From: Lutjanus erythropterus
Taxonomy: Eukaryota > Chordata > Actinopteri > Lutjaniformes > Lutjanidae
Direction: 5' to 3'
NCBI GenBank assembly: GCA_020091685.1
Contig: CM034607.1
Span: forward strand, 8,119,465-8,183,464
Length of the DNA stretch: 64,000 bases
The notes under the pieces were generated by a model. It saw only the letters and a list, made by a program, of their open reading frames with translations, was not told the origin of the DNA and made no database searches. A program made the position numbers and the translations under genes. Every line of letters starts with the position of its first letter. Position 1 is the first letter of the stretch. Positions 49,110-59,946 of this stretch are shown here, one piece after another.

Positions 49110-49797
49110 AATTTTTATTCCATGAAAACAATTTATTTTTAATCATGCATTCAACGCAAATAACATTTTGGCACATTTGAAGGGGTGTGAATAGGACTGT
49201 CGTTACACTGTTATAACCATGTCATGAACATGAAAGAGTCTTTGTTGTCCTTAATGGTGGTTTTCTTGCCGGGTTTGGCTCCTGGCACCTCAGGGCTGAG
49301 TCAGCAAATCAGGTCCTTTTTTCATGAATGAACACTTCCTGACATAAGGAGCAGGAAGTCTCATGCACCTGCACTCAAATACACACAGGTGGATCATTTA
49401 CAGTTATCTGATGTTACAAGCATTTGTTGGATCTGATGTGGTGTGCTTGTACGAGTAAGTTAAGAATACGAAAATGTTCTTACATGAGGCCCAAAGTTCA
49501 TATTACAGCAGGAAAACTTGTTTAGGGTGCAAGTCCATATGCTACCTACACAGCATGGGTGCTGGGTGAGAAAATGACAACTGTATCATCAGAAAACAGC
49601 AATAGCAGCTGTGCTGCGTTCTGTTTTGTGCCAACAGATTGGGGAAGATAAAGCCCTCAACTCTGCTCTGCTGCACACATCAGTCCTTCATAGACTGTCT
49701 CTTGAGTTGTAAGGCCAGGACTTCTTAGACTTGTTTTGTTTTGTGACTGTTACAGCCTACTATCAAGGCCAGAATACTTTTAATGCTGATAGAAAGA
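49110..49797 (-). other. Probable 3' UTR of the sialyltransferase gene
   Basis: Continuous with the stop codon at 49798-49800. Minus-strand AATAAA-type signals occur at about 49114-49119 and 49132-49137, roughly 660-690 nt downstream of the stop. The end is inferred, not observed. Confidence 0.35.
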
Positions 49798-49965
49798 TTA
49801 CCATCCCGTATAAAACTTGAGTTTTTGTTTCTCGGCTAGTTCCTTGATAATTCCATATTCATGAGTTCCAGGATGTAGTCCAGTTTTTAAGTTTTTGTCT
49901 TTGAGTTTTTCCCAGTAGTGACTCCAGTTTCCATCATCATCTGCTCCGTAACCGAACACATGGAC
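49798..49965 (-). CDS. st3gal1-like: Sialyltransferase coding exon 6 (motifs III and VS, stop)
   Basis: 168 bp, phase 0 start after tctcccag, 55 codons plus TAA. Carries [17 protein letters not shown] (motif III) and [10 protein letters not shown] (motif VS, catalytic-type His and Glu), ending FYTGW. Only 30 bp separate its acceptor from a hAT insertion. Confidence 0.92.
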   Translation of the reverse strand, partial: VHVFGYGADDDGNWSHYWEKLKDKNLKTGLHPGTHEYGIIKELAEKQKLKFYTGW

Positions 49966-52900
49966 CTGGGAGAACAAAAATAAACATGTAATAACTAGTG
50001 GTGGACAAAGTACTCAACCCCAGTACTTGAGTAAAAGTATAGATACTCCTGGTCAAATATTACTCAACTACAAGTGAAAGTTGCTCAGTCAAAATTTGAC
50101 TTGAGTTAAAGTACCAGAGTACTTGGTTTTAAAAATACTTAAGTATTCAGAAGTACGTTTTTAAAAATACTTAAGTATTCAAAAGTACAAATTACAAAGT
50201 ACATTTTCTAATATCAATACATGTTGTATTGTTTTCATGATGCATTTACAGAAGCTTGTAACTCTCTGAAACCATCTAATGATGCACTGATGCTTGTAGA
50301 ACCACTCTGCTAAACAAAGTCTATAAAAAGGACAGTTACTGTTCTCCAAGTCTGTTAAATAACTGAGATTTCTTTCTGTCTTCAGAGGCAGTATGTACAT
50401 GAATTATGTTGTATTTTTCACCCTGATAAAAACAATCCAACTTTAAAAGCTACCTGGAATAATGAATAGTTATAATAACATCTTGAGATTTAATTTTGTC
50501 TTTCTCCTGCCGTCATCATTACCACTTTTTGTTTGAATGAAAGAGGGAGAACTTGCTTGTTCTTGTTACAGAGAGCGCCTGGATGATGTATTTCCACTTT
50601 TACATCAATCCCATTTGAGAGGAGCTACTGTGATTGGTTTCCTTTTGTGAGGAACACAGCATGTGACCAACTGCATTTTAGAAAAGAAAAAAACACCAAC
50701 AGCTGACTTCAAAGCTCAGTCGAAAAGTAACAACAACCTTCCTACAAATGTAGTGGAGTCAAAAGTACAATATTTGTCTTTGAAATGTAGTGGAGTGAAA
50801 GTAATAAGTTTCCAAAAAAACAAATACTTAAGTAAAGTACAGATACTCAAAAAATGTACTTAAGTAGAGAACTCAAGTAAATGTACTTCACTACTGTCCA
50901 CCACTGGTAATAACTAACCAAATTCTGTAATATACAATATAATGCCATTACAAATGTGTAAGATGTTAATTTTGTCATCAGACTGCAAAAGCATCAATGG
51001 CAGCTGGATTGTTGAACTCATGTTTTGCTGATTTCAAAGGGTCGTGTAGACAAAAGCAGTAGTGTTTCAACTATCCGAGCAGTGATCTATCAAAGATTTT
51101 GGTTCTGGTATTACTGGACCTCAGTGCTGCATTTAACACAGTCAACCATAAGATACTGTTTGACAGACTGGAAAAGTGGGTGGGACTTTCTGGCACTGTG
51201 CTAATTTAAATCTTATTTACAAGACAGGGATTTCTTTGTGTCACTTGGCAATTATGAATCTGAGTGAACAAATATTACATATGGAGTTCCTCAAGGGTCC
51301 ATCCTCGGGCCTCTTCTGTTCAACATCTTTATGCTCCCTCTGGCTCAAATTATGGAATATCATAACGTCTCCTACCGTACTTATGCAGATGAAACACAAC
51401 TTTACATAACAGTGTCACCAGATGACTACAGGCCCCAGACCTGCTAAATTAGTGCACTGATGAAATCAGTATGTGGATGTGCCAGAATTTTCTACAACTA
51501 AACACGGAGAAAACTGAGATAGTTGTTTTTGGCCCCAGAGAACAATGATCAAAACTCTGTGCTTACCTTGAATCCATGACACTAAAACCTACAAATGAAA
51601 CCAGAAATCTTGGTGTACCGTATTTTCCGCACTATAAGGCGCACCTAAAAGCCTTTAATTTTCTCAAAAACCGACAGTGCGCCTTATAATCCAATGCGCC
51701 TTATATATGGATCAATATTGGTTAATTATGGCTACCGTAGTCAGGGGGCGTTGCTGAAGTAACAGCGGTAAAAACGGTAAAGGGGAATTCCAGTCCCACA
51801 CCACTTGTGTTTGTATAAAGACCCCAAAATGGCACCTTTCAAGAGACACGCTTACGACGCAGAGTTCAAACTCAAGGCTATCAGTCACGCAGAAGAACAG
51901 GGGAATAGAGCAGCAGCGAGAGAATTCAACAACTGACTGACTTATCTGGGCCCCGTTTCCCAGAGCCTTCGTAGCGCTACGTGCGTCGTAAATTGTATTT
52001 TAAGGTCTCCCTTAAGGTTGTCCCAACTCTGGGAAACAGCCCGTAACCTTAAGGGAGACCTTAAAATACAACTTACGACGCATGTAGCACTACGAAGGCT
52101 CTGGGAAACGGGACCCTGACTGTTTTGTTGACATTCCCTTTAGCGCAGCTCCATCTAGTGGATGCATAACGCAACCCCAGCCACTACAGTAGTTTCTATT
52201 CTATTCGCATTATAATGCGGTGCGCCCTATATATGAAAACAGTTTTGAAATAGGCCATTCATTGAAGGTGCGCATTATAATCCGATGCACCTTATAGTGC
52301 GGAAAATACGGTAGTTCTGGACTCAGACCTAAATTTCAGTTGTCACATAAAGACAATTACTAAATCAGCCTACTACCGCCTTAAAAACATAGCAAGAAGT
52401 AGAGGATTTCCGTCTGAAGAAAATACAGAAAAACTTGTTCATGCTTTCATTTTCAGCAGGCTGGACTATTGTAATGGTGTCTTCACAGGTCTGAGTAAAA
52501 AATCAATCAAACACCTCACCAACACCAAGAGAGTGGAGCACATTACACCAGTGCTTAAGTCACTGCACTGACTTCCTGTGTGTCAAAGGATATACTTTAA
52601 AATCTTGTTACTTGTCTATAAAGCACTAAATGGTCTTGGGTCTAAATACATCTCTGATTTACCGGTACGTTATGAAGCACCAAGACCCCTCAGATCATCT
52701 GGAACAGGTTTAGTGTTCAGTGTTCCCCGGATCAGAACCAAACAAGGTGAAGCAGCCTTTAGTTTCTTTGCTCCCCACCTGTGGAACAAACTTCCAGAAC
52801 ACCTGAGGTCAGCTGAAACTGTCAGCTCATTTAAAACAGGGCTTAAAACATTACTGTTTACTGCAGCTTACCAGTGGAGTAGATAGGTAACTTACTGCTA

Positions 52901-54105
52901 GGATAATCTGTAGCTATTTATTTTGTATTGTTTTTAGATTATCTGTTGTTGCTTTTCCTTAATGTTTGCTTTTTAAATGCAATTTCTGTAATTTTTTTAA
53001 AACTATTTATTGTCTTGCTTCTTTGCTTTTGTTTTAACCCCTATGCCCTCCTCAGGCATTTTTGTACATTTTTCTCAACTTTTTTTTTGATTTGGTGATC
53101 ATTTTGTTACAGCTTGTGGCATGAATTTTTGTAAGAACTTTTCTTTTTGGTAAAATTTTTGAAATCCAATGTCTTTTATTCTTACATGTCATTTATACTC
53201 TCTTGATGCATTTTGCACCCTCTGGACACCTTTGTGGCATCAATATTTCGTCTGCTTTTTTTCCTAAACAACTTCAGACTTGCTCAAAACTACCAAACAT
53301 TCAATCATTTTCAGGATTTTAACCTTTTAAATGCCAGTTTAATTATTTGAGTTACTACTTATTTATTACAAAAAAAAGGCTTTGAACAGTGATGTATGTG
53401 TGTGTGTTTGGCAGAAACAGATAAATGGATCGAGAGAGAGAGTGTGTGTGTTTCTAAAGCCTCTTCTGCACTGAAATGCGTCTTCATTTTTGCTCCTTCT
53501 TTTTGCTCCAGGTCTTTCTCCTTCTCTGCTAACTAATGAAATGACCACTCAGCCAAGCTGCATGTTCATCTTTGGCTGTGAAAGCAGCCAGGTGCATATA
53601 CACACTAACAGCTGTTTTTGTTTTTGTTTTTGAGTACAGAAAAGGCAGGAGGCCATGTCTTTACTCCAGCACCTCTTGAAAGACATGAAACACATCCCTC
53701 AAAAGATGCCCTTTTTTCCAACCCTGAAATGATCAGTGCATGCTTACAGATTCACACACACTCTCTCTAACACACATGCATGCATGCATGTAATAATACG
53801 ACATAGTATGTGCTGGTTGTGCACAGGCCTAAAAAAGAGGTCTTCTACCACCTGCACCATGTGCAACAGGTGCATTTGTAGAGAGCACCAAGTCACATGC
53901 TGCAGGACCTGCTGGTCTGCTGCTGGAAATGAACTAAACACACACACATACATCACATGTTCAAACCCTGGATATTTCTGTTTCAAATTTGTTCATATTT
54001 CATATGTTCTGTTGTGTTCTCTTTTGTTGTTGAAATTTACAAAGTTGTTGCAGTTTGCACAATAAATGTTCACGCTGATGAATCAGATGTTGATTTAAAA
54101 ATTAG

Positions 54106-54201
<96 letters not shown>

Positions 54202-57200
54202 AATCACTCTTGGAGCCCCCTAGTAGTCACATGGCTCCATGCCTCCAAAAATACAAGAATTTCATGCATTCGCCTACTACTTTTCTTGAAAATGAAATGG
54301 TGACATTACAGAATGCATGGCTTTATACTGTAATGGCAGTAAGATTAAAAAATGTAGTTTTAATGGAAGTCAATGAGGCATTTTTGGCCACGAAGGGAGC
54401 ATCTGGCACTACATAAAAATACTAAGGCAATCAAATCAATTTTGTTGCTAATCTTTGACACATCCAAGACTCTAATTACCACCAAAGCCCCACTGTTTTT
54501 TTTTTTTGTTTTTGGTAATAAATAAGTAGTAATTCAAATAATTAAGCTGGCATTTAAAGGGTTAAAATCCTAAAAATGATTGAATGTTTGATAGTTTTGA
54601 GCAAGTCTTAAGTTGTTTAAGTGATTTCTGAAAAAAAGCAGAAAAAAATATTGATATATGATGATTTAATAGCAGTTTGTGTGTGTGTGCACATTTTTGC
54701 CATGAAGGTGTCAACCCATTCTATGTGTAGGTATGAGGACACAATGAGTAATATCTGAGCACTGGTGGACTCAGGGTGGAGTGTTCCATCACAAGGCAAT
54801 CTTGGTTAGACTGCAAAGAAAATTGCAATTGAATTATTGTAGTTTGAACAGTTAAGTCTAAAAATAAGTCAAAAATCACCAAAATTTGAAGGCCAGCAGT
54901 CAACCATATAGAGCAAGATACATAAAGCATGATCGCTAGGGTGGTCCAGTGTTCAAGACAACATGCTAAAGTGCTCTCTAGGGTGCCCTTCTAGTGGACA
55001 AAATGTGATTAAGTGCAACACGATTTTGGACACCCCACCACATACAGGTGGTCCCCTGTTTTCTTTTATGTTTTGCTCCACCACTGCATCTGAATGATAA
55101 AACTTGCAGATGAGGACGAAATTATTAGCCCCCCTATGAAAATTCATTTTTTAAAAAGTATTTCCCAAGTGCTGTTCAACAGAGCAAGGAATTTATAACA
55201 CAGCTTTTCCAAACATCCTAGTTTTATTTTGGATGTTTGCATTATTTTACTTTGCACACAGAAACAAAATCATTTCACAAAAACCAAAAACTACCAGGGT
55301 CAAATTTATTAGCCCCCTGATGCTAATAGTCAGTTGTGTATCTTTTTTGCTGGACAACAGCCTGCAGTCGTTTGTTGTAGTTTTCAGCAAGTCTCAGATA
55401 CGTCTCCTGAGGAATCCCAGCCCATTCTTCTTTGGCAAATCTCTCAAGCTCCTCCAGATTTGATGGTTGTTTCTGCTATGGACCTTGGTCTTCACTTCAA
55501 GTCAGTGCTTTGTGCAGGCCAGTCAGTAACATTCACTTTGGTCTCCTGGAGGTAGTTCTTCACCAGGAGTGACGTATGTTTTGGCTTGTTGTCATGTTGG
55601 AAGACGAAGCAACGACCCAGACACAGTTTTGCTGCTGACTGCTTGAAGTTTTCTTTCAAAATCTTTACATATCCTTTTTTTCATCATCATTCCTTCCACC
55701 TTGACAAGATTCCCAGTCCCAGACGCATTGAAGCATTCCCACAGTATAATACTCCCACCACCGTGTTTCACTGTGGGGACGGTGTTCTTTGGGTTACATG
55801 CCTCTCCCTTCTTTCTCCAAACATGAGCAATGTCTCTATGGCAAAAGAGCTCTAGTTTCATCTCATCTAACCAAAGGACATGCTTCCAGTATGCATACTT
55901 TTTCTCCAGACGGTCCTTAGCATACTTCAGTCTGGCTTGAACATGTCTCTTCTGAGAGTTTTTCTTGGTCTGCAACCTCGCAGTCCATTCCTGTGCAGGA
56001 TTCTAGTGACTGTCTTCTTTGAGACTACAATTCCTGACTTGGCTCAGTCATTCACTTGTGTCTTTGCAGTTGTTCTGGGGTCTTTAAACATGTCTCTCAC
56101 TAGTTTTCTTTCAAAGATACTGGCGTATTGGACATTGGTTTATTGTTGTTGCCAAGAACACGCGTCCAAACAAGTTCTCCCCATCCACCCCTCAGTGGCT
56201 GTAAACATAATGTTTGGGTTTTTTATTGAAAGACTCTACAGGGGGTAATAATTTTGTCCTCAACTGCTAACACTAACACTATTGACATTCACAAGGACAA
56301 TGTCGAATTTAAAAATTAACTAATTAACTTACCTCATCACAAATATGCAGGGCAAGAACCAAAGCCATAAAGCCAGTAGATGGATAACCGCCCTTCTTTT
56401 CCAGCCAGTTGTCATGAACATACCTCATGAAAGCTGGGCTGACCACCATCACCTGCCAAGAATCAGAAGGCTCAACATTAACCTTTAAACCTTTATTTTT
56501 TAGGAACTATTTCCTTTTCAATCAACACATATTATTGTCAAATGCAAGGTCCAAAATATTTTTTTTGTCCACCGTCCAAAAATCAAATTTAACCAGCTAG
56601 ATTACCACTGTTTTTTCAGCTGGTGAGTTAAGCAAATCCACAGTCCACTTGCACATTTTACCAGCATTTGGCTGGTGCTAATCTTCAGTGCTCAAATACA
56701 TTCAAAATAATACTCACCAAATCCTTGTTAGCTTTGATGTGTGATTTTACTGCTCTGTATGACCTGTTGGAAATACAATCAAATGTCAAACCTGACATTA
56801 CAAGAGCTGCTTTGTATATTTTGTCAGTAAAATGATATAACTGGCATTTCTAAAGCAAACCAAAGCAGAGATGATTCTTGATATAAAGTGTATAGCAGGA
56901 TGGGTTAGGGTTAGACGTATAGCAAAAAAAAAAAAAGAAAAAGAAATTGCTGGCAGGCTTCATTCTTATTACGTACATTTTTCAAGCACCTTGTGGATGT
57001 TTTTCATATCTCAGTCTCTGCACTGCTCACCTATAGAGCTGTGGTGTGTTTAGTCCACACTCTACATGGTATGTTGCAGCCTAATGGTGCTAGAATGCAC
57101 CATTGCTTGACACTTGGTTGGACACTTTAAGAATCTATCTTATTGATGGTTTCTCCACCGTTATGAACGCCAGCTTTAATTCAAATTTAAATCAACTTCA

Positions 57201-59566
57201 GATCTACATACTGAGGACAAATAATTACATACATAATTCAACAAATATGTCTTTTTGTACAACAAATAAGGCTCACACTCCAGAAAATCCTATGGTGAAG
57301 GCCTGCGTGAGCCACTGGAGATCCTGTATCTTGAATGGAACCAGCACAAGATGAGTGTTGTTATCCAAGTCCACGGCGCTCTCTGGATACATGACACGAT
57401 GAGTTGTTCTGGTCCCGACATCTGCTTCATAGTCTTTGGTAGGACCAGAATTTATTCTATATGGTACAGAGAGACAGATTTCATATGTCACTGTCCTTAA
57501 AGAAATACATTAGGAGACTGCTTGAATTTTGACTTTTAGTTTCTGACACTGAGGGAAACATCATCTCAAATCATTGTTTTTTCAAATGGTACCAAAGACA
57601 ATAGTAGTTGAAACCAGCTTTTTTTAGCTGGAGGATTTACCTAATGACAAAGTCATGGAAATCTATGAGAGGTCCATAATGTGATCCCTTCAGTCTACCA
57701 GAATTCCCCACCACAGCACAAGACCTGCAGCGGTCCAGACTGGGCTTTATAAGGTCTGGACTGGGTGGGAACATCTGAAACAGCTCGACCACTGTTGTCC
57801 TGTAGGTGCTGAAGTTGCGCGCTTCACGCTGTAAGTGCTGACACACATAGCAAACACAGAGAGCTTTTAGACCAGTTATAAATATTATTATCATTGTATT
57901 AATCAGATTGTCAATTTAAAAAAAAAAAAAGTTTGTATGTGATGATGACATTTTAAAAGGGCCTGTTATCCTTATTTCCAGCTCTATATTTGTATTCTGG
58001 GACTCTATTAGAGTTGCTTTTCATGAGTCACAGTTAAAAACATGTATTTATCTTATCCTAGGCTTTTATGCAGCCCCTCTGTCAGAAACAAGCAATTTTA
58101 GCGTCTATTTATCCAGATAGATAGTTTTGGTGTGAGTTATTGGCAGTAGAGATGTCCACCTTCTCTCCACTATAATGGGTCTAAATGGCACTGGGCTTGT
58201 GGTGCTCAAAGCACAAAAAAATAAGTTTAGAAAACTCTAGCAATGCCTGTTTCCAGAAATCATAACACAGTTACTCAAGATAATCCACAGACCTTGTTGT
58301 GAGCAGTTTCATTAAGGAACTACTTTCTTTCTAATAGAAAAGAAACAAGTGTCATTCAGTCCCATTATGTTGGAGAGAAAGCAGATATCTCTGTGGCCAA
58401 TATTGGCCAAAAATCTGCAACTCACACCAAAACTTATTAGATGAATAAATAGCACTACAGGCTGGGGTAAAAATATATATTTTTGATTTTGGTGTGAATT
58501 GTCCCTTTAAAGCTCTCATTAAAAACACACTTTTAAAAAAGCTCATTTACTTAGTTAATTCCTTGATATTTAAAAGCCTACTTTTTTTGGATACCAGACC
58601 CAAACATGGTGACTAGCCAGTCCAATGAGAATGGCTTGCCTTGGCTCTAATAAAGTTTTATATACATAAAAAACTCCATGGTTCAAACACTCATAATAGA
58701 AAGAGTCATACCTGATGTTGTTTAGAGTTCAAGGTGTTTTTTAGAGAGTTTTACAGATGTCAATATCATAATGGTGACTTTATAAGGAAGTTCTAGTCTA
58801 TTATAAAACTATACTGCTGATGGGCAGTGTCAGTGCTGTGTTATCTTTTTCCCAGAACTGTTTGGCCTCTGCCACCCTACTGTGCTGTGATTACCTGCTG
58901 TTACTGTTGAAATTTGCTCGTAAACACTGTCTCACTGGCACATGCCAGAAAGCCTTTCTAACACTGTGAAGGAGTCTGTTTTATAACTTGCTTTAAAAAA
59001 GTCTCAATAACATTCTGAATTAAACAAATTTTTTCCACAGAGCTGATGATTGGAGTACAGCTCTCTGCTGAAGGTTGGCTGAGTTGGAATTAATTAAAAA
59101 GATCCATGCAAATTGTTACCTTAATTTTTTAAGTTGAGCCAGTGTATTATTTTTAGAGTGCAATATTACATGTTGTCATCTGTGGGTTTTATGTTTCATC
59201 ACCATCATTGTGTGACATCATGTGTAGCCTGAAACGTTAGCATGTTTTCATGGCACAATAGGTCCCGTTGACTCCACACTGCAGGTTGAGAGACTGTTTT
59301 CTTACAAGTTGACAGCTTACCTTCCACCAGTTGAAAGCGTCCTCTGAGAGACTGTATTCTGCTGACAAAAATGGTTCAACAGATCTGTTGAAGCGCTGCA
59401 TAAACCACGGATCATCTTCTGATAAACATTTCTCACAAGCGCAGGGGCGAGTGTCCTGGAGCTGCAGGAAATATTTTAAAAACCCTCCTGGAACACGTCC
59501 TCCCAAAAACTCACAAAGGCCAGTGATGCAAAGCAGGAGAACAAGTAGCCTCATTTTTGAATTCAT
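49798..59566 (-). CDS. st3gal1-like: ST3GAL1-like beta-galactoside alpha-2,3-sialyltransferase (six coding exons)
   Basis: Predicted 318-aa type II Golgi enzyme of CAZy family GT29, transferring sialic acid from CMP-Neu5Ac to the galactose of Gal-beta-1,3-GalNAc. Join (minus): 59566-59321, 57837-57641, 57456-57277, 56763-56718, 56452-56333, 49965-49798. All introns are GT-AG and all phases agree (0, 2, 2, 0, 0). Features: short cytoplasmic tail, signal anchor about residues 6-22, stem cysteines 42/44/47, sialylmotif L from about 119 ([11 protein letters not shown]), motif S about 245-270 (GYPSTG ... CDE), motif III HYWE at 279-282, motif VS H294-xxxx-E299. Cys122 and Cys261 fit the conserved L-S disulfide. 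Human ST3GAL1 is 340 aa, so the length is right. The start at MNSK is preferred: good Kozak, and an acceptor lies only 40 bp upstream. No frameshifts or stops. Teleosts carry several st3gal1/2-related copies, so the exact paralogue is uncertain. Confidence 0.92.
49996..50906. mobile_element. hAT-like non-autonomous element, family G, with 8-bp target duplication
   Basis: Inverted ends tagtggtggacaaagtactc and actactgtccaccactg bound 911 bp, flanked on both sides by gtaataac (49988-49995 and 50907-50914), the 8-bp target duplication typical of hAT. The interior is rich in aagtacttaagt blocks. No transposase. It sits in the last intron of the sialyltransferase gene. Confidence 0.9.
51829..51936 (+). 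pseudogene. Pogo-type transposase N-terminus (35 codons)
   Basis: Reads [20 protein letters not shown] then [13 protein letters not shown], the beginning of a pipsqueak-like helix-turn-helix of pogo-family transposases, then stops. The DNA-binding domain is truncated and the DDE domain is absent. Confidence 0.75.
51948..52116. mobile_element. Hairpin MITE nested inside the pogo derivative
   Basis: Two about 72-bp arms (gggccccgtttcccagagcc ... and its inverse ending ggctctgggaaacgggaccc) are separated by about 25 bp and differ at only a few positions. The low arm divergence points to a young element. No convincing target duplication was seen. Confidence 0.8.
53170..53375. repeat. Left arm of a ~1.5-kb inverted-repeat pair
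   Basis: tcagacttgctcaaaactac, attcaatcattttcaggatt and gttactacttatttattaca are repeated inverted at about 54515-54715. Probably the ends of a non-autonomous DNA transposon, though its outer borders are unclear. Confidence 0.6.
54106..54198. repeat. (CA)n microsatellite
   Basis: About 90 bp of CA with one TGCA interruption near 54158. Apparent Thr/His frames here are artefacts. Confidence 0.95.
54515..54715. repeat. Right arm of the ~1.5-kb inverted-repeat pair
   Basis: Inverse of 53170-53375: ggtaataaataagtagtaat, atcctaaaaatgattgaatg, gatagttttgagcaagtct. The CA microsatellite and several unique segments lie between the arms. Confidence 0.6.
55107..56266 (-). mobile_element. Tc1/mariner element
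   Basis: Inverted ends cagatgaggacgaaattatt (left) and aataattttgtcctcaactg (right) bound 1160 bp. The minus strand holds decayed Tc1 transposase coding. The flanking TA dinucleotides are eroded. It lies in the last intron, about 65 bp from the exon-5 donor. Confidence 0.85.
55330..56190 (-). pseudogene. Tc1-type transposase, inactivated
   Basis: The 127-codon frame (55975-55592) contains [10 protein letters not shown], with an Asp of the DDE triad, and [32 protein letters not shown] different frame at about 55330-55450 gives the [10 protein letters not shown]-terminal segment with the third catalytic position. Frameshifts separate the parts, and the total is shorter than the usual 340 aa. 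Confidence 0.85.
56333..56452 (-). CDS. st3gal1-like: Sialyltransferase coding exon 5 (motif S)
   Basis: 120 bp, phase 0 at both ends, acceptor cttggcag, donor gtaagtta. Encodes [20 protein letters not shown] then [20 protein letters not shown], the small sialylmotif with its conserved cysteine. Confidence 0.92.
56718..56763 (-). CDS. st3gal1-like: Sialyltransferase coding exon 4 (46 bp)
   Basis: Tiny exon with acceptor atttccaacag and donor gtgagtatt. It completes a split Val codon and adds [15 protein letters not shown]. Found only by phase bookkeeping between exons 3 and 5; its size and phase fit the ST3GAL1/2 gene structure. Confidence 0.85.
57277..57456 (-). CDS. st3gal1-like: Sialyltransferase coding exon 3
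   Basis: 180 bp, acceptor gtaccatatag, donor gtgagcc. Encodes [20 protein letters not shown] onward to TIGFSG. Two GT dinucleotides overlap at the donor; only the second keeps the frame into exon 4. Confidence 0.9.
57641..57837 (-). CDS. st3gal1-like: Sialyltransferase coding exon 2 (motif L)
   Basis: 197 bp from [10 protein letters not shown] to HDFVI plus two bases of a split Arg codon. Contains the large sialylmotif [19 protein letters not shown]. Acceptor tgtgtgtcag, donor gtaaatcc. Confidence 0.92.
58107..58510 (+). mobile_element. Foldback MITE, family F, copy D
   Basis: In intron 1 of the sialyltransferase gene. Left arm agttttggtgtgagttattg, ccacagaccttgttgtgagc in the loop-proximal part, right arm actcacaccaaaacttatta, end gtgaattgtccctttaa. 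The loop-side right arm is shortened. Confidence 0.7.
59321..59566 (-). CDS. st3gal1-like: Sialyltransferase coding exon 1 (signal anchor and stem)
   Basis: 82 codons from [20 protein letters not shown] to AFNWWK, donor gtaagctg. Upstream in-frame ATGs exist (59653, 59599 region), but an acceptor (acttcacag|agtgg) at 59606/59607 suggests the exon starts at 59606 and that translation begins at MNSK. One N-glycosylation sequon (Asn60). Confidence 0.88.
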
Positions 59567-59606
59567 CTTGGCTTTGTGATGCTTGTGACTGGGAATCATT
59601 TCCACT
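59567..59606 (-). other. st3gal1-like: Probable 5' UTR part of sialyltransferase exon 1
   Basis: The 40 bp between the inferred acceptor (acttcacag) and the MNSK ATG. It includes an in-frame ATG (MIPSHK) near the acceptor that could be an alternative start giving an 11-residue longer cytoplasmic tail. Confidence 0.5.
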
Positions 59607-59946
59607 CTGTGAAGTGTGTGGTGACATAAACAAATGAGTCTCCGTTCATACATGAGGATGAAAACACTTTCATGGTGTCTTTAAAGCAGTGATCATCAAA
59701 AGCAAAGAAGGTAGTTTGGTAGTACGGAGCTCACCACATAAATTTTATAAGGCAAATACAGCTTTCAGTGCTTTATGATGTGAACATTACCAGCACAGAG
59801 TACTTCTTTCATGAGGACAGGTTGATGACAGAAGATTTAAAAAAGTAAAAACATTATTATTATCATTATTACTATTACTATATTATTATTATTAGTAGGA
59901 GGAGTAGGAGATCAGGTAAGCCACATCATTGTACTCTTTCTCTTAC

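Larger units (their letters stand above)
51618..52311 (+). mobile_element. Pogo-type DNA transposon derivative with TA target duplication
   Basis: Perfect inverted ends ccgtattttccgcactataa and ttatagtgcggaaaatacgg, flanked by TA on each side (51616-51617, 52312-52313). Removing it and one TA rejoins the LINE-2 frame (LGV|VLD). It retains the first 35 codons of a transposase-like protein. 694 bp, non-autonomous. Confidence 0.9.
51050..52905 (+). pseudogene. LINE-2 (L2/CR1 group) ORF2 remnant, split by a later insertion
   Basis: Translated in shifting frames it shows reverse-transcriptase blocks in order: [31 protein letters not shown], and YADE in place of the catalytic YADD. After the insertion it continues with [20 protein letters not shown], and the C-terminal frame at 52578-52886 ([32 protein letters not shown]). 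Frameshifts, stops and the YADE change make it inactive. The 5' end is truncated. Confidence 0.85.

Noticed and set aside
53957..54223. 88-codon + frame ending in Thr-His repeats
   Set aside because: Runs through the CA microsatellite; the non-repeat part has no domain.
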